A DNA stretch of 64,000 nucleotides, taken from Melieria omissa. Its lineage: Eukaryota > Arthropoda > Insecta > Diptera > Ulidiidae. This document shows positions 35,051 to 47,135 of this stretch, piece after piece. The notes beneath the pieces are model-generated. The model was not told the origin of the DNA, searched no databases, and saw nothing but the letters and a program-made list of their open reading frames with translations. A program made the translations under genes and the position numbers. Within the stretch, counting starts at the first letter, position 1, and each line of letters starts with the position of its first letter. Location: assembly GCA_963971225.1 (NCBI GenBank), contig OZ020269.1:101492905-101556904 (forward strand), given 5' to 3'.

Positions 35051-36518
35051 ACGTCTATGTCTTCTGTCAACGCCACTATGCACAGGGCAAAAAATTTCTT
35101 GCAGCATCTTTAAATCGATTTTTATACAAAACTTTAGAAAAAAAGGCCACTAAGTAAAGACAAATTGAACAATAATAAGAGAAATAGAATTGAACAATAA
35201 GTAATTCCTAGAAGTCCATACTATCGAAAAGCCAAAGTGCGCCCAGGGCAGTTGCCGATGCACAAAATTAAAGTAAATTCGAAGGACGAAACGAAGCAAC
35301 GCCGCACAGGACAGGACACACAAGTCCAAAGGAAATCATAAACAGCTGAATTGCAATGTCAGATAATGGTCACTTATATTTTGCGAAATGACAACTTCCT
35401 TTTCGTAGAAAGCAACGACTTCAAGGTATTGCAAGGCGCACCAAATGCGTTGACCAACGAGTTGCAGGATATCTTTATGAAGCGCCAGTGAAGTGCAGCA
35501 CAAACAAGATGATGAAAAGTGGATAAGATTGTACGGAGCAGACAAAGACGAGCAAATGGTAACAAAAGAAAATGCTCGACACACTTGAGTCGATAAGCAG
35601 TTGGCCAAGTGCTCAGCCAGGACACAGAGCGACGAACGACGGCGAGTGTGCAACCGGTCAAGGCGAATAAACAAAGCAACCAAGAAGCCGGTGAACCGAA
35701 CATAGCCAGGCGGCCAGCAGCGGCAACATATAAATGACATAAAGTGAAATTTATCAAAAGCGAAAGGAAATGGCACGAAAGTAAAGGATTGTCAGGCTGA
35801 TAGTTGACAGGACATGTGAGTAAGACAAACACAACAGCAATCAGATAGACGGGCAAACAAACAGATGGACAGAGAATCAAATGGACGGATAGAAGGGCAA
35901 AGAGACAGACAGACAAAAGGACAGACAAACATACAGACAGACATAAAGACAGACAGAGAGGCAGTCAGAGCAAGAAAGAGCAAGACTGAGCAGGTAGTGA
36001 GTGTAAGTACAAATCAGAGTTCGAGTGAGAACAGCAGCAAGCAGCAATTTGCACGCTGCTTTTGAAGTGTAACAGACAGGAAAGTACTCAACATTGTCTC
36101 GTTGCATTGGTTTACGAAGGGGCGGGGGGCGTGAATGTTGTCTACAGAGCTGTTTGTGCGCCTAGAGGCGAACTACAGACAACACACATATTTAAGTGGA
36201 AACAATAAATCTGAGACAAAAATTACGAGCACCTATAGACGCAGAAAGGCGTTGGAAATTGTCTGAGAAGTTTGTGCAGCAGCTGGCTTCAGTTTAAAGT
36301 AGGCGAGGCCGAAGAGAGACCGAAGGAGATAGGGGGGCAACAGAAACAGTGACAATGGCAGCAAGTAAACATTTGCAATAAACGTTAACTATTGAAATTT
36401 TACAGACAACAGAGCGTTGAGCTCTGAGTGCAGCACTTTAATTAAAATTTTGCAGAAAATATATTTGTTAACAGTTGTTGTGTAACGAACAAGAGGACAC
36501 AAAAAAGGGTGGGAGAGC
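35051..36518. other. Unique non-coding DNA with a GACA tract
   Basis: A GACA/AGAC tetramer-rich tract lies at about 35865-35975. Overlapping minus-strand frames at 35336-35928 (146 and 184 codons) are Leu/Ser/Cys-rich with no domain signature; I do not call them. GCGCCTAGAGGCG at 36158-36170 loosely recalls the dispersed motif. Confidence 0.5.
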
Positions 36519-36620
36519 ATTGAAGTGCATTTGAAGGTAAACAGGAAGTTTTATAAATAAGAAAATTGACATTGAAGTGCATTTGAAGGTAAACAGGAAA
36601 TTTTATAAATAAGAAAAACA
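36519..36620. repeat. 51-bp tandem duplication
   Basis: Two copies of CATTGAAGTGCATTTGAAGG... to ...ATAAATAAGAAAA start at 36519 and 36570 with one or two differences. Confidence 0.9.
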
Positions 36621-36639
36621 AAGTTTTTTCTAACCAATT

Positions 36640-36800
36640 TTACAAACATTTAATTTAAAATAGTCTCTTCGAACTAAATCAAAAGATTCTACGTACACAA
36701 AACAATTTTTTTTCTTTTTTCCCAAAAGCTAAATGTTGCACAGTTCCCAATTGAAGGAGGTTTTCTGAAAAGGCAAATGTCGCAAAGTGTCAAATTAGGC
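36640..36800 (-). pseudogene. Decayed duplicate of the adjacent candidate exon
   Basis: On the minus strand a TTGCCTTTTCAG acceptor-like sequence, a G-T-T-T-T-G-T-G-T-A-C-G stretch and the ending AGTTCGAAGAGACTA parallel the candidate second exon and its flank at 36850-37060. About 100 bp of the exon are missing. It seems to be a local tandem duplicate of that gene segment. Confidence 0.4.
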
Positions 36801-36907
36801 GAATATGGAAAGTGCCTATGATTGAAATGCAATTTTTAGTAAAAAATTAAATTCAATTTTAAGTCTCTTCGAACTTACTCAAAAGATTGTCATCCATTTC
36901 GAACCGA

Positions 36908-37259
36908 TTACAGTGGTTTTCCTGGTCTAACAACATATCGACGTATTGAGTGGTTTAGATTGTCCATCGGAATGTCCTTCAGGATGTCGATACTAGTCTT
37001 TAGAATGGCTTCTGCGTCCACAAAACGATTTTCTTTCAATAACAAATGGCAAATTTCTGAAAAGGAAAAAGTTAAACAGTGGCAAATTAAGCAAAGTTTT
37101 TATGGCTAAAATGAAATTTAAAAAAAAATCGGTCACAAGTGTCAATAGATGAGATGGTGTCAGTCATCTTGTGCAGTACAAACCATTCAGACACATTTCG
37201 ATAGCCAATTTTTCTGTTGAAATGCCGTGAATTGATATATTTGAAATGATTAAATCCAT
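36908..37259 (-). CDS. Candidate two-exon small protein, unrecognised
   Basis: This may be a host gene or gene fragment. Exon 1 is 37184-37259 (ATG at 37259, 25 codons plus one base), ending AATG|GTTTGT. The 127-bp intron ends in a strong acceptor, a pyrimidine tract then TTTTCAG. Exon 2 is 36911-37056 in phase, stop TAA at 36908-36910. The predicted protein has 74 residues, with no signal peptide. Its middle (E-N-R-F-V-D-A-E-A-I-L-K-T-S-I-D-I-L) resembles a TPR-like helical hairpin, and composition looks like real protein. The frame also extends upstream of the ATG for about 10 codons to another possible acceptor, so this could be the last part of a longer gene. I do not recognise the family. 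A GTAAGT lies after the stop. It might be a pseudogene. Confidence 0.35.
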
Positions 37260-37350
37260 TTTCAAGAATTTAAATGAAGATTCTAGCTGATTTTTAATAA
37301 ATTTACATACAATTTTGATTAAATCTACGGTAATCACGAATATCTATTGG

Positions 37351-38257
37351 CTAGAGCCCGATCGATTTTAGCCGCAGCCGAGCCCATTAATCGGCTACAA
37401 TACTGACACTCGGCTTAAACCGAAGCCGGAGGTGAATAATTTAAGGAGGAAAGAAAGTAAAAACAATTTATTTTTCATTTTGTGAAAAACAAGAACTGTG
37501 CTCGTATTTTAAATACAAACATTAAATACAAAAAATATTAAAGTATTTAAGAATAAAATACAAATTCCTTGAATGGATGTAACAAAAAATATAAATACAA
37601 ATTAAAAATATCTTATGATCCAGAAAAAATTTATTTCCCATATCGAGCGACAAAGTACTCAAAAAGTGTTTACCTTCGGCCTTCGGCCTGTATTTTGGCC
37701 AAAGCAGATTATTGGCCGAATGTGCGTTTTTTGGCCCAAAGAGGCCGAAACCGATTAACCTATTGCTGCCGGGTACCAGTTCCGCCCATACGATTTTGAT
37801 AAAATTTCATACACGATCTGGAATTGACCCAAAATGATCAGAAACAAAATTTCAGCTTTCTCTCTCTGCACGTTGCTGAGATATTCATTGGGTATTTTGT
37901 ACCCATTAGGCAGCAATGGTAGCTTTTTTCCATACTTTTCAAAGTGATCAGCTAAACACGTGAACATAAGTAATATTGTTTACAGGTGAGTTAGGAGGTA
38001 GATTTTTTTGAGGTTCTACCACATTTTCCACCTCCGGAAAATTAACAATTTTTGGAGTCTGGTAACTCTAGCTAGATGGCGGAATTTTAGGGTGACCTCC
38101 ACTAGACTAAAGTAGTTCCATCTTTACCCCAACCATTCCTATCAATGATTTTGAGATATCTCTACCACGAACTTTTCTGTGATTTTTTTAAAAAGTCAGT
38201 TTTCATGGATAAAATTTTACCCATTAGGCAGCAATGGGTTAAACGGTCGAGCTCTAG
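37351..38257. mobile_element. TIR element (MITE) split by a nested MITE
   Basis: The left end CTAGAGCCCGATCGATTTTA and right end (reverse complement) CTAGAGCTCGACCGTTTAAT are imperfect terminal inverted repeats of more than 15 bp, possibly with TA duplicated at each end. Inside are GGCCGAAACCGATTAA and TTCGGCCTGTATTTTGGCC, in several inverted copies. A related end lies at 38690-38740. No transposase frame is present. I cannot assign the superfamily. Confidence 0.6.
37759..38238. mobile_element. Nested piggyBac-like MITE
   Basis: A 480-bp insert lies between two TTAA sites (37755-37758 and 38239-38242). Its ends are CCTATTGCTGCC and, reversed, CCCATTGCTGCC, i.e. inverted repeats. TTAA duplication with CCY-start termini is the hallmark of piggyBac-type elements. 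It has no transposase. Removing it would restore the sequence ACCGATTAAACGG of the surrounding element. Confidence 0.75.
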
Positions 38258-38689
38258 CAAACTTGCAATTTTTTTAGAGATAAACAAAAATGTTGTCGAA
38301 AAATAACCTATTTCTCGAGAGATCGGAAGATATCAGAAGATGTGTTTACATTATTCTACAAAGAAGGAAGGCTTCTCAAAATATAAAAAATCCAGGAACA
38401 TACTTTCACAAACTTTTTATATATTGTCCTGTAAGTTTTGCCAATTTTAAGGTTTTTAATTTAGAAAAATATTTTGAAATAAAAGTAAAGTACGGACACA
38501 AAGTATGAAATTATATTGAAAGCAAGTTCAGCAAGATTTTTGCCATCCATGGATTTTTTTCCTCAATAAACTAAAAAACAGAAAATATGTGTTTATGTTT
38601 GTTGGACTTTTACCTTTTAAATGACATCGAAATCGTAAACTTCTGAGACCATACATTTTTTTAATGTTTGTCTATGGAACGAGTCACTG

Positions 38690-38740
38690 TGCAATGTGGC
38701 CGAAACCGAAGCCTATTAATCGATCGCGCTCTTCTGTTGG
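38690..38740. mobile_element. Isolated end of the CGATCGATT TIR family
   Basis: GTGGCCGAAACCGAAGCCTA followed by TTAATCGATCGCGCTCTT is a second copy of the right end of the element at 37351. No partner end was found nearby. Confidence 0.45.
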
Positions 38741-39027
38741 CCCATTTGCTGGCCATCATTTATGTCCTATTTGTTTGTTTCATGAGTAAACCAAAACTAT
38801 ATATTAGCTTTTAACAGCTGACACAAATAGTTATTACTGTCAATTTAGATGCAATAACTTTGTTTGCAGTGACTCCATTTGACTTAAAATCGAGAAAGGA
38901 TACATCTTTCCAAGCCACTATGACACATGAGCGACGAGTTAGTTTCATGTGATTCTGGGTGATTGTGATTTAGGAACTTAAAATTTGGGATCCACTTGGA
39001 ATCGAGTAACCGAATTATGAATTCACG

Positions 39028-39321
39028 ATGCTTGATAAGATACAGAACAACTTTATTCGTGGCAGTAGCAAAGTCGCTTCAATTACCTCGAAATTGCAGG
39101 AAAATCGTATCCGTTGGTACGGACTTGTAATGAGAAGGCCCAAGGACCACGCGGTAAGGCAAGCGCTGCAGATGAATGAGATAAAAAGAGGACCTGGTAG
39201 ACCGCCGAAAACCTGGTTGAACACAATCAAGAAGGACATGCAATGTAGAAACGTTAGTGAGGAGACAACACAGTACCGTACTACTTGGAGATATCGAACG
39301 AGGAGAGCCGACCCGAACTAG
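39028..39321 (+). pseudogene. C-terminal fragment of an RTE-like retrotransposon ORF
   Basis: The 97-codon frame contains R-I-R-W-Y-G-L-V-M-R-R-P-K-D-H-A-V-R and G-R-P-P-K-T-W-L-N-T-I-K-K-D-M. This is the characteristic C-terminus found after the reverse transcriptase of RTE-type and similar LINE ORFs (RRLRWYGHVxRRxxxxxVR ... GRPxxRWxDxxxxDM). RT, endonuclease and upstream parts are absent, so it is a 5'-truncated insertion. The frame is open to its natural stop, which suggests moderate age. It was part of a retrotransposition enzyme and has no host role that I can infer. Confidence 0.7.
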
Positions 39322-39369
39322 GACAAGGCTAGGAGAAAGAACAAGAAGAATGAGTCTATTTGAAACTTC

Positions 39370-39612
39370 GGTTGAAAGTAAATCACAGCAATGCAACACT
39401 GTTGCTTCCAACATGTGTTAGAACACATTTCAAGCAATAAATTTGCGATTCTTCTAATTCTCATCTGCTTCATATGGATAGTGTTAGAAATAGATTAGCG
39501 TTTTACCAGCCGGAGCTGGGAATCGTACCTAGGACCTCTGGTATGAGAAGCCAGCGCGCTACCCACTGGATTATCAAGGCCACTTCGCCTTATAAAGAGG
39601 CCGAATTAGTCT
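39370..39612 (-). mobile_element. SINE family A copy, minus strand
   Basis: On the minus strand: CCAGTGGGTAGCGCGCTGGC (A box), TAGGTACGATTCCCAGCTCC (B box with one change), then ACACTATCCATATGAAGCAG and ATGTTGGAAGCAACAGTGTT, all parallel to the 5809 element. The last 90 bp of the family are missing or degraded. Confidence 0.7.
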
Positions 39613-39704
39613 AACTAGACCAATGGGTTTCACTTCAATGAATATGAACTCACAATGGGTCTCCTTTTGTCTTCCATTGAAAGTAAATCAGTAAATCACA
39701 ACAC

Positions 39705-39770
39705 CAGTGGTGTACACAGGATTTCCCAGGGGTTCATTTAAACCCATAAATCCCCTTTTGAGCGCCACTG
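39705..39770. mobile_element. Short CAGTGGCG-family MITE
   Basis: Only 66 bp: CAGTGGTGTACACAGGATTT at the left and, reversed, CAGTGGCGCTCAAAAGGGGA at the right. It appears to be an extreme internal-deletion derivative. Confidence 0.5.
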
Positions 39771-39775
39771 TACAA

Positions 39776-42265
39776 CATCTTAACCTAACCGAAGCTAATC
39801 TAACCTAACATAAAAAATCCGAATTGTTAAACGTCCGCCATCAAATTTGCTCCAAGGTATGCCCAACAATTTTTAAATTTTAATTTTTATTTCAAAAAAA
39901 TCTCATTCCTGTAAACTTGTCTGTATTTGATGTTATTTAACTTCTGCAAAAAAATCACTGCATTGAGCAAACTCAACTAGAACTCAGCGAATATTTTGCA
40001 ACATTCCACCACCCACACCAACGAAATAAGTCAGATTTGTACGCAACACTCGCCCATGGATGATGACAGTGCAGTGAACAACATTTACAACTGCCCAAAA
40101 ATAATTTAATTAATTAATGCGCATTGAAAGCAGCAGCATTTTAATTTCTTTAAATGGTTTTTAGCATTTCAGCCTAAGCTGCCTTCGCGTCGAATGCGCC
40201 ACGCAACTGAGACTGAGAGACAATAAATAAAATTTGACTTCCACTAATATGCACTGTCTGTCGCACTGTCTGCTGAACGTTTAATGCGTCTGTTCCTCCG
40301 TTCCTCAAAGTGTCTATAACTCAGTTTGTACGTCTGCCTGTCTGTCTGTCGGTTATTCTCCTTGTCTGGCCGCGTACACTTTTGCAATTCGGCATTTTCA
40401 ACATTTTCTTTTGTATTTTCATTTGATTGTGTTGTGTCGTTCTTTTGTTTTTTCCATCTTTCGTTTGGTGCTTTAATTAAGCACAGCGCGAAACCTTCAA
40501 CCTACAACCGCCACTAGCCGCGTCGCCTGGGTTTTAGCTCTTCGACTGCTGGCCGCTCGTTCATACTTATTGACATTGTCGAATTTGGCGTCGGTGAGTT
40601 TCGCAGCGAGTGGATTGCACGCATAATTAATTTTCAATTGTGCTAATTAATGATTTGCGCCTAAAAGCATGCACACGCCTAACACCCACACATACACACA
40701 GGCACAAAAACAGTCAGACACACAGCCTAAAGACGTTCGCTGTTAGATGTTGAATGGCCACAGGAAAACGTCGCTTGTGCTGGGCAAAATGTAATTAGAT
40801 TAAATGGAACTTTATTTAATTATCAAGGAATTTGAATTATTTGCACGTTCCCAAGTCCATAAAGTAAACACAATTTACAAATGAGTTGAGAATTTCCAGT
40901 CGAAAGGTGCAAAATTTACTCAAATAACAAAACAAAAACAGCATTCAACTGTTGGCACTGTGAACATTTTCGCTTGATGAGAAGATTCAGTTGTTGACTT
41001 TGGTCAATGTGCGCCTAAAAGTCGACTTCATCAGCAGATAATTGCAATTTTGAAATTATTTATTTAACATAATTAAAGACACAACTTGCAACAGTGCAAA
41101 CAGAGCTAATGAAATTACTTTTGCCAAGTGATGAAAAGTGATCATAACTTTTTCACTTTTAGGCGCCTAAAACTAGACCAAAATTTTTGCTATTTTAAGG
41201 TAAAAGTTGCGTTAAAAGTTTGAATAAATAGAAAGGGAAAATTAGTATTTCTGGCCAGTTAGAAAAACTTGACCATATGTGGGCCAAAAGTGAACTGTGA
41301 GTTGTGCTAGAAAAATTCAAAAATAAATAAAAAATTATAAAAAGCATTTTCCATTGTTCAAACCTCCAGCAAATGCTTTACAACCCTTAAAATTTCACAA
41401 AACCGAAAACCTTCAGTAGCCCACAAATGCAAAGCGTAGATATTTTAATTGCACAGCGCTCGATAAGCAGCAATTGACATTTCCCAGCGACTTGTGAGGC
41501 GGCCGCTTCATAGTTGTCGCTGCTCGCTGCAACAACACACCAATGACATTTGATAAATGAAATACAACACAAATTTTTTCCGCTCTGTAATTATGTGGCA
41601 ATGAAACATGATAGCGGCGCTGTTGTATTGTCTGCTTGGCGCAGAGACCGTTTCAAGGCGCAGTAGGGTGAATTGAGTGGAGGGTTGCGTGGTTGGTTGG
41701 TTGGTTGCTTGGTTGGTTGGGGGCCAAAACAAATGTTAACATTTTCAGCAAATTTTATATTCATTGCCATTTGCTGTTCAATTGTCATTTGTATTGAGTT
41801 ACGCTGCCAAGGAAACTGCAAATTGTTCGAGTATCAGATTTGTAAGACACCCTTGAAGTATGCAACCTTTTTCTTTCGCTGTAATTAACAAATAACGTTG
41901 ACTCTCTGTGGAGCTAGTTTGAATTTTTCTTGAAATTTTAATAGAATTATGATAAGTTTAAGTATATTTATTTGATTATATTTAGTTGTAACTGTCATTG
42001 CTTTTGATAGGAAAAATATGCGTGAATGTTTACAAATATTTGCATCAACGTTCAATACAGGAAAGTTCAATGAAGTTGCTTTATAGATGGATTTATGATC
42101 TCTTATGTTGTTCAGTTGCTGACTTTACAAAAATAAAAAACATGTGTTTCATTTGAATGAATCCGAATTGCTTAGGAAAGTGGGCTGTGGTCACTTTTTA
42201 CTTAAAACAATTAAATCTCAATTTGAGGCTCCAGCTACCAAAGCACTTATTAGTTATTAGAGATA
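39776..42265. other. Unique non-coding DNA
   Basis: No gene supported. CCTAA-rich sequence at 39780-39812 may be a SINE tail. TGTC (about 40331-40349) and GGTT (about 41693-41720) microsatellites are present. Copies of the dispersed motif occur at 40657-40672 (GCGCCTAAAAGCATGC) and 41011-41022, and a palindromic one, CTTTTAGGCGCCTAAAA, at 41156-41172. Confidence 0.6.
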
Positions 42266-42269
42266 GTTC

Positions 42270-43840
42270 TCAGTTTTTAACTTTGGTTTTTTTTTAATTT
42301 TTAATATCAATTTTTAGTTTTTAATTTGTAGTTTTTAATTTTAAATTTTAAATTTTGGATTTTTAATTTATAATTTTTCATTTTTACGTTTTAAATTTTT
42401 AGTTTTTATTTTTTAATTTCCAATTTTTAATTTTTAATTTTAAACTTTTAATTTTTAATTTTTTATTTTAAATTTGAAATTTGAAATTTTTAGCTTTTAA
42501 TTCTTAATTTTTAATTTTTATTTATTAAATTTTTAATTTTTTAATTTTTAGCTTTTAATTTTTAATATTAAATTTTTAGTTTTTAATTTTTAAGTTTTAA
42601 TTTTTAATTTTTAATTTTTAATTTTTAATTTTTAATTTTTAATTTTTAATTTTTAATTTTTAATTTTTAATTTTTAATTTTTAATTTTTAATTTTTAATT
42701 TTTAATTTCTAATTTTTAATTTTTAATCTCTAATTTTTAATTTTTAATTTTTAATTTTTAATTTTTAATTTTTAATTTTTAATTTGAAATTTTTAATTTT
42801 TAATTTTTAATTTTCAATTTTTAGTTTTTAATTTTAAATTTTAAATTTTAAATTTTAAATTTTAAATTTTAAATTTTAAATTTTAAATTTTAAATTTTAA
42901 ATTTTAAATTTTTAATTTTTACTTATTAATTTTTAATTTTTATTTTTAGTTTTTAGTTTTTAGTTTTTAATTTTTAATTTTTAATTTTTAATTTTTAATT
43001 TTTAATTTTTAATTTTTAATTTTTAATTTTTAATTTTTAATTTTTAATTTTTAATTTTTAATTTTCGATTTTTAATTTTTTATTTAAAAATTTTTTTTTT
43101 TTATTTTTATTTTTTAATTTTTGTTTTTAAATTTTAATTTTAAATTTTAAATTTTAAATTCTTATTTTTTAAATTTGTAATTTATAATTTTTTAGTTTTT
43201 AATTTTTAATTTTAAATTTTTAACTTTTAATTTTCAATATTTAATATTAAGTTTTTAATTTTGCATTTTTGATTTTTACGTTTTAATTTTTAATTTTCAT
43301 TTTGTAATTTTTAATTTTAAATTGTTAGTTTTTAATTTCAAATTTTTAATTTTAATTTTGAATTTTGAATTTTAAATTTGTATTTTTTTATTTTAAATTT
43401 TACATTTTTAGTATTTAATTTTTAGTTTTTATTTTTTAATTTGTAGTTTTTAAGTTTTAATTTTATGTTTTTAATTTTCAATGTTTAGTTTCAAATTGTA
43501 AATTTTTATTTTTTAATTTTTAGTTTTTAATTTAAATTTTTTTTTTTTAATTTTTAGTTTTCAATTTTTTATTTTAAAACTGAAATTTTTGAATTTTTAA
43601 ATTTTTAATTTTTAATTTTTAGTTATTAATTTTTAGTTCCTAATTTAAATTTTTTATTTTGTAAAGTTTTAGTTTTCAATTCTTTTTATGTTCTTTGTAT
43701 TCAATTCAATTCTTTTCAATTCAATTCAATTGAATTCAATTATTTTATATATTTAATGTTTAGTTTTTAATTTTAAATTTTTAGGTTTAAAATTTTAGTT
43801 TTTAGTTTTCAGTTGTTAGTTTTTAGATTTAAGTTGTAAC
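42270..43840. repeat. TTTTTAA heptamer-periodic array
   Basis: About 1.6 kb of AATTTTT and AATTTTA units with a 7-bp period. Homogeneous blocks (42600-42780, 42835-42910, 42968-43065) alternate with mixed variants (TTTTTAG, TTTTTAC). All frames are short because the unit brings TAA stops. Confidence 0.95.
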
Positions 43841-44480
43841 TTGTCAGTTGTCAGTTGTTTATTGTCAGTTGTCAATTGTCAATTTCTAGTTGGTAGTTGT
43901 TAGTAGTTGTTGGTCGTCTTAAGTTTTTGTTAGTTGATGGTTGTTAGTTGTTAGTTGTCAGTTTTCAGTTGTCAGTTGTCAGTCGTTAGTTGTCAATCAT
44001 CAGTTGTCAGTGGTTTGTTTTCAACTTTCAGTAGTTAGTTGTCAATTGTTAGTTGTTGTTAGTTGTCAGTTTTTGGTTATTAGTTCTTAGGACATAGTTG
44101 TTACTCGTTTTATTTTGTTGTTAATTGTCAGTTGTTAGTCGTTAATTGTTGTTAGTTGTTTTAAATTGTCGTCAGTTTTAGTTCATTGCATCAGCTAAAA
44201 TCTCCATCAGCTAAAAACTCCAACACCGTCGTCAGTTGTCAATCATCAGTTGTCAGTGGTTTGTTGTCAACTGTCAGTAGTTAGTTGTCAATTGTTAGTT
44301 CTCAGGTTTTAGTTGTCAGTTGTTGTTAGTTGTCAGTTTTTGGTTGTACGTCCTTAGGACACAGATGTCACTCGTTTAAATTTGTTGCTAGTTGTCAGTT
44401 ATAAGTCGTTAATTGTTAGTTGTTGTTAGTTGTTTTAAGTTCTTGTCAGTGTTAGTTCATTGCATCAGCTAAAATCTCCT
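43841..44480. repeat. GTTGTCA/GTTGTTA heptamer array with a ~245-bp duplication
   Basis: The same 7-bp period continues with units GTTGTCA, GTTGTTA and GTTTTTA. A higher-order duplication is superimposed: 43993-44205 and 44235-44475 both start GTCAATCATCAGTTGTCAGT and both end GTTCATTGCATCAGCTAAAA. Confidence 0.9.
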
Positions 44481-47130
44481 ACACTCCAACACCGCCTAAA
44501 ACAAACTATAAATTTGTTCATACAACCAACACAAAGACCCATAAACATAAACATTGTCTTGCAACGGCACATCATTTGTTAGCACAAATTACGGTGCACA
44601 CTTTTGGGCGCACACCGCCCACACAACATGTCAACACAAATTGTAATTTATACACAAAAATATAATCAGACACTACCGCAGCGAAGAGAGCAAACAATAA
44701 CGAGCAGATTTATTGCATGCGGAAATGAAAAGCGAAATGAAAACGAAAAAAGAAAAAAGGAAAACCAGCCTGCGTGCTTGCGTCCCCTCATTCAAAAATA
44801 TTCATGCAAAGTCGTTAAGTGTGAAAATTTGTGGCTTAAGTGTTTATGAATTTTTATTGACTTGATGTGAGCCACCACATGGCACAGCGAATTGTTGACG
44901 GTAATAAATTTCCCCGGATACTTGACTGAAAATACGAGTGGGCGGCATTTTCGAAAGCAATAATCGCTTCTGGTTAAAGGCTATGAAAAAGTGTTGCAGT
45001 TATTTATCAGTTAATGGAAAATGTGTTTACTGTGAATGAACGTTCAGTTATAGAGCTGAATTCTATTTCCGTTATACGCCAGCATGTCCTGCGAGTAGGT
45101 CAAAGCAAAGAGCAATAAGATTAGTGATCAAAGTTAAAGGCTTAGGGGTTGAAATTTTCACAGAATGCAAGGCAAATCACAAAAGCTGTTTGCTGCATTT
45201 TTGCGCATTATAACTGAAATCACTATTAGCCTACTTTTAGGCTATCTCACTTAAGAACAGAGTTTAAGTGGAACACCACTCAAGCATCGGAAAAGAATAA
45301 CCAACTTGGCCTCAAAAGACAACTCAAACGACTTCACAACTCAACAGAAAACCGCAATCGCCGAATTCTATAATACAGAAATAATGCTTCAAGCCGATTA
45401 ATGGCCAAAGGTGGTTGAAAAGATTGAAGCAAAAAAAGTAAAATTCAGTTTCAATTAAATAAAAATTATGCGTCTTAATTTATTTCGTTTTCTTTTCTTC
45501 ATTTTCTCCCTCTTCAGAACAACTGTCATTTTTGTTTCTCTTCCAGTGGTGACTTTTCAGCGACGCAGCTTTTTGCCGCTGCAGCCGGCTGCTGTTTTGC
45601 ATTTTTGTCACATTAATCCCATTTGACTGATTTGATTTCTAGGCTCACCTGACGACACAGCCTAATGCCGCCACTCGCACAGGCCACAACTCACACACAC
45701 ACACAGACCACAGCCCCACTACCGCACACCCACCAGAATCTCGTCACATCTCGCACGCGAACCGGTGACAATCAGTCTTTCGTGCGCGAAAAATGTGTGT
45801 CATTGCAACGGAAATGTAACCTCTTGCAGGCAGTCAGGCGCACAGGCAGACATCAATGACGATGCTGTCGTTGCTGGGCGCTGCTGACTCAGGTGTGCGC
45901 TGTGCGTTGTCGGCAATAAGCGGCGCTTATGTGCGCATGCAGACGAGCATTCGGCGCTGTCACTCTGTCAGTCAGTCAATGAGTCAGTCGGTGTGCCAAA
46001 GGAAATGTTGCGTTTCATGTGAGCGAAATGATTATGACGAAATTTACGCATCACATGCGACACAAATGGATTTGCAGCGCGCGCCAAGATGTGCCAAGTC
46101 GGCGTCTCTTAAGCATTGTTGCTGTTGTTGTTAATGGTGATTATGTATGTATGTATGTATGTTTGTAGGCATGTGCGGGTGGGGGCGGGTGTTGAACTTT
46201 CGGAAGTTGACAATGTTAGAATTGTGACAATTTTTTAAGCAAATACAAAGTCAGACTTTTAGTCTCGCTGGGAAGTGAACAAATGGCGGCGAACTTAAAA
46301 GCGGCAAAGTTGCTACACGAACGGATGCGCTGATTTACTGCTGGCAAATTCATCATAAAAGTTGCTAGCTGGGTGTTTTTTTTGTGTGTGTGTGTGAGAT
46401 ACCTGAGAGGATCTTCAAGTTGGAAGATGAAATATTTGTAATTTTTCCTCGTCTTTGAGAGAGCTTTACGGACGTCATTTATAGAAAGATGGAAAGAGAG
46501 AAAATAGGAGAAAGGGTTCGCTTATGCGCTCAAAAGTATGCTTAGCTATATTCATAGTTAGAAAAAAATAATATTTAATTCAATCAAGCAATTCAAAAAT
46601 ATTATTGAATGCATTGAGTTTTTGAAGAATGAAAAAGAGTTAGTTTTAGTGTTAGTTTTTATATTTAAAACTAACTGGTTAATTATAAAAATTATAAATC
46701 GCTTTATATAAATAATGTTTATCTTTACATAACCTCGAAATATTATCGAACCTCTACATGAATTTAAAAGAAAAAAGAGAATAAATCTTCCAAATTTTCC
46801 TACTACTCGAAATTGGCAATTTGCGTTCCTTCTCAACTCTTCTCAACAGCAGAGCAATGTCCTTATAGCAGTTACAAAGCACATGACGCGTTTTAGCATA
46901 AAATTAATGCATACAGAACTTTGCTCATAACACATTTGAATTTTATTTTACAATAATATTCAACTTTTATGACCATTCAAAATGATTTTTCTAAGCATTA
47001 TTTGCGCTACAGACAGGAGCGTAGCTGGTAACTGAGCAGGTAAGGCGAAGTTTCAAGAGTTTTTTATTATGTATTTATTTTTAATTTTTTTATTTACTTA
47101 GAAACTTATACATTATAATTGTTGGTAATT
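44481..47130. other. Unique non-coding DNA
   Basis: No gene supported. Short CA repeats (about 45689-45710), a GTAT microsatellite (about 46145-46163) and a GT tract (about 46384-46397) are present. A copy of the dispersed motif, GCTCAAAAGTATGC, is at 46528-46541. Confidence 0.55.
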
Positions 47131-47135
47131 AGATA

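Noticed and set aside
35336..35928. 146- and 184-codon minus-strand frames
   Set aside because: Two overlapping frames with no family signature in a tetramer-rich region; composition gives no support.
39776..39812. Telomere-like CCTAA repeats
   Set aside because: Only a few irregular CTAACC units, better explained as SINE 3' tail sequence; higher flies lack simple telomere repeats.
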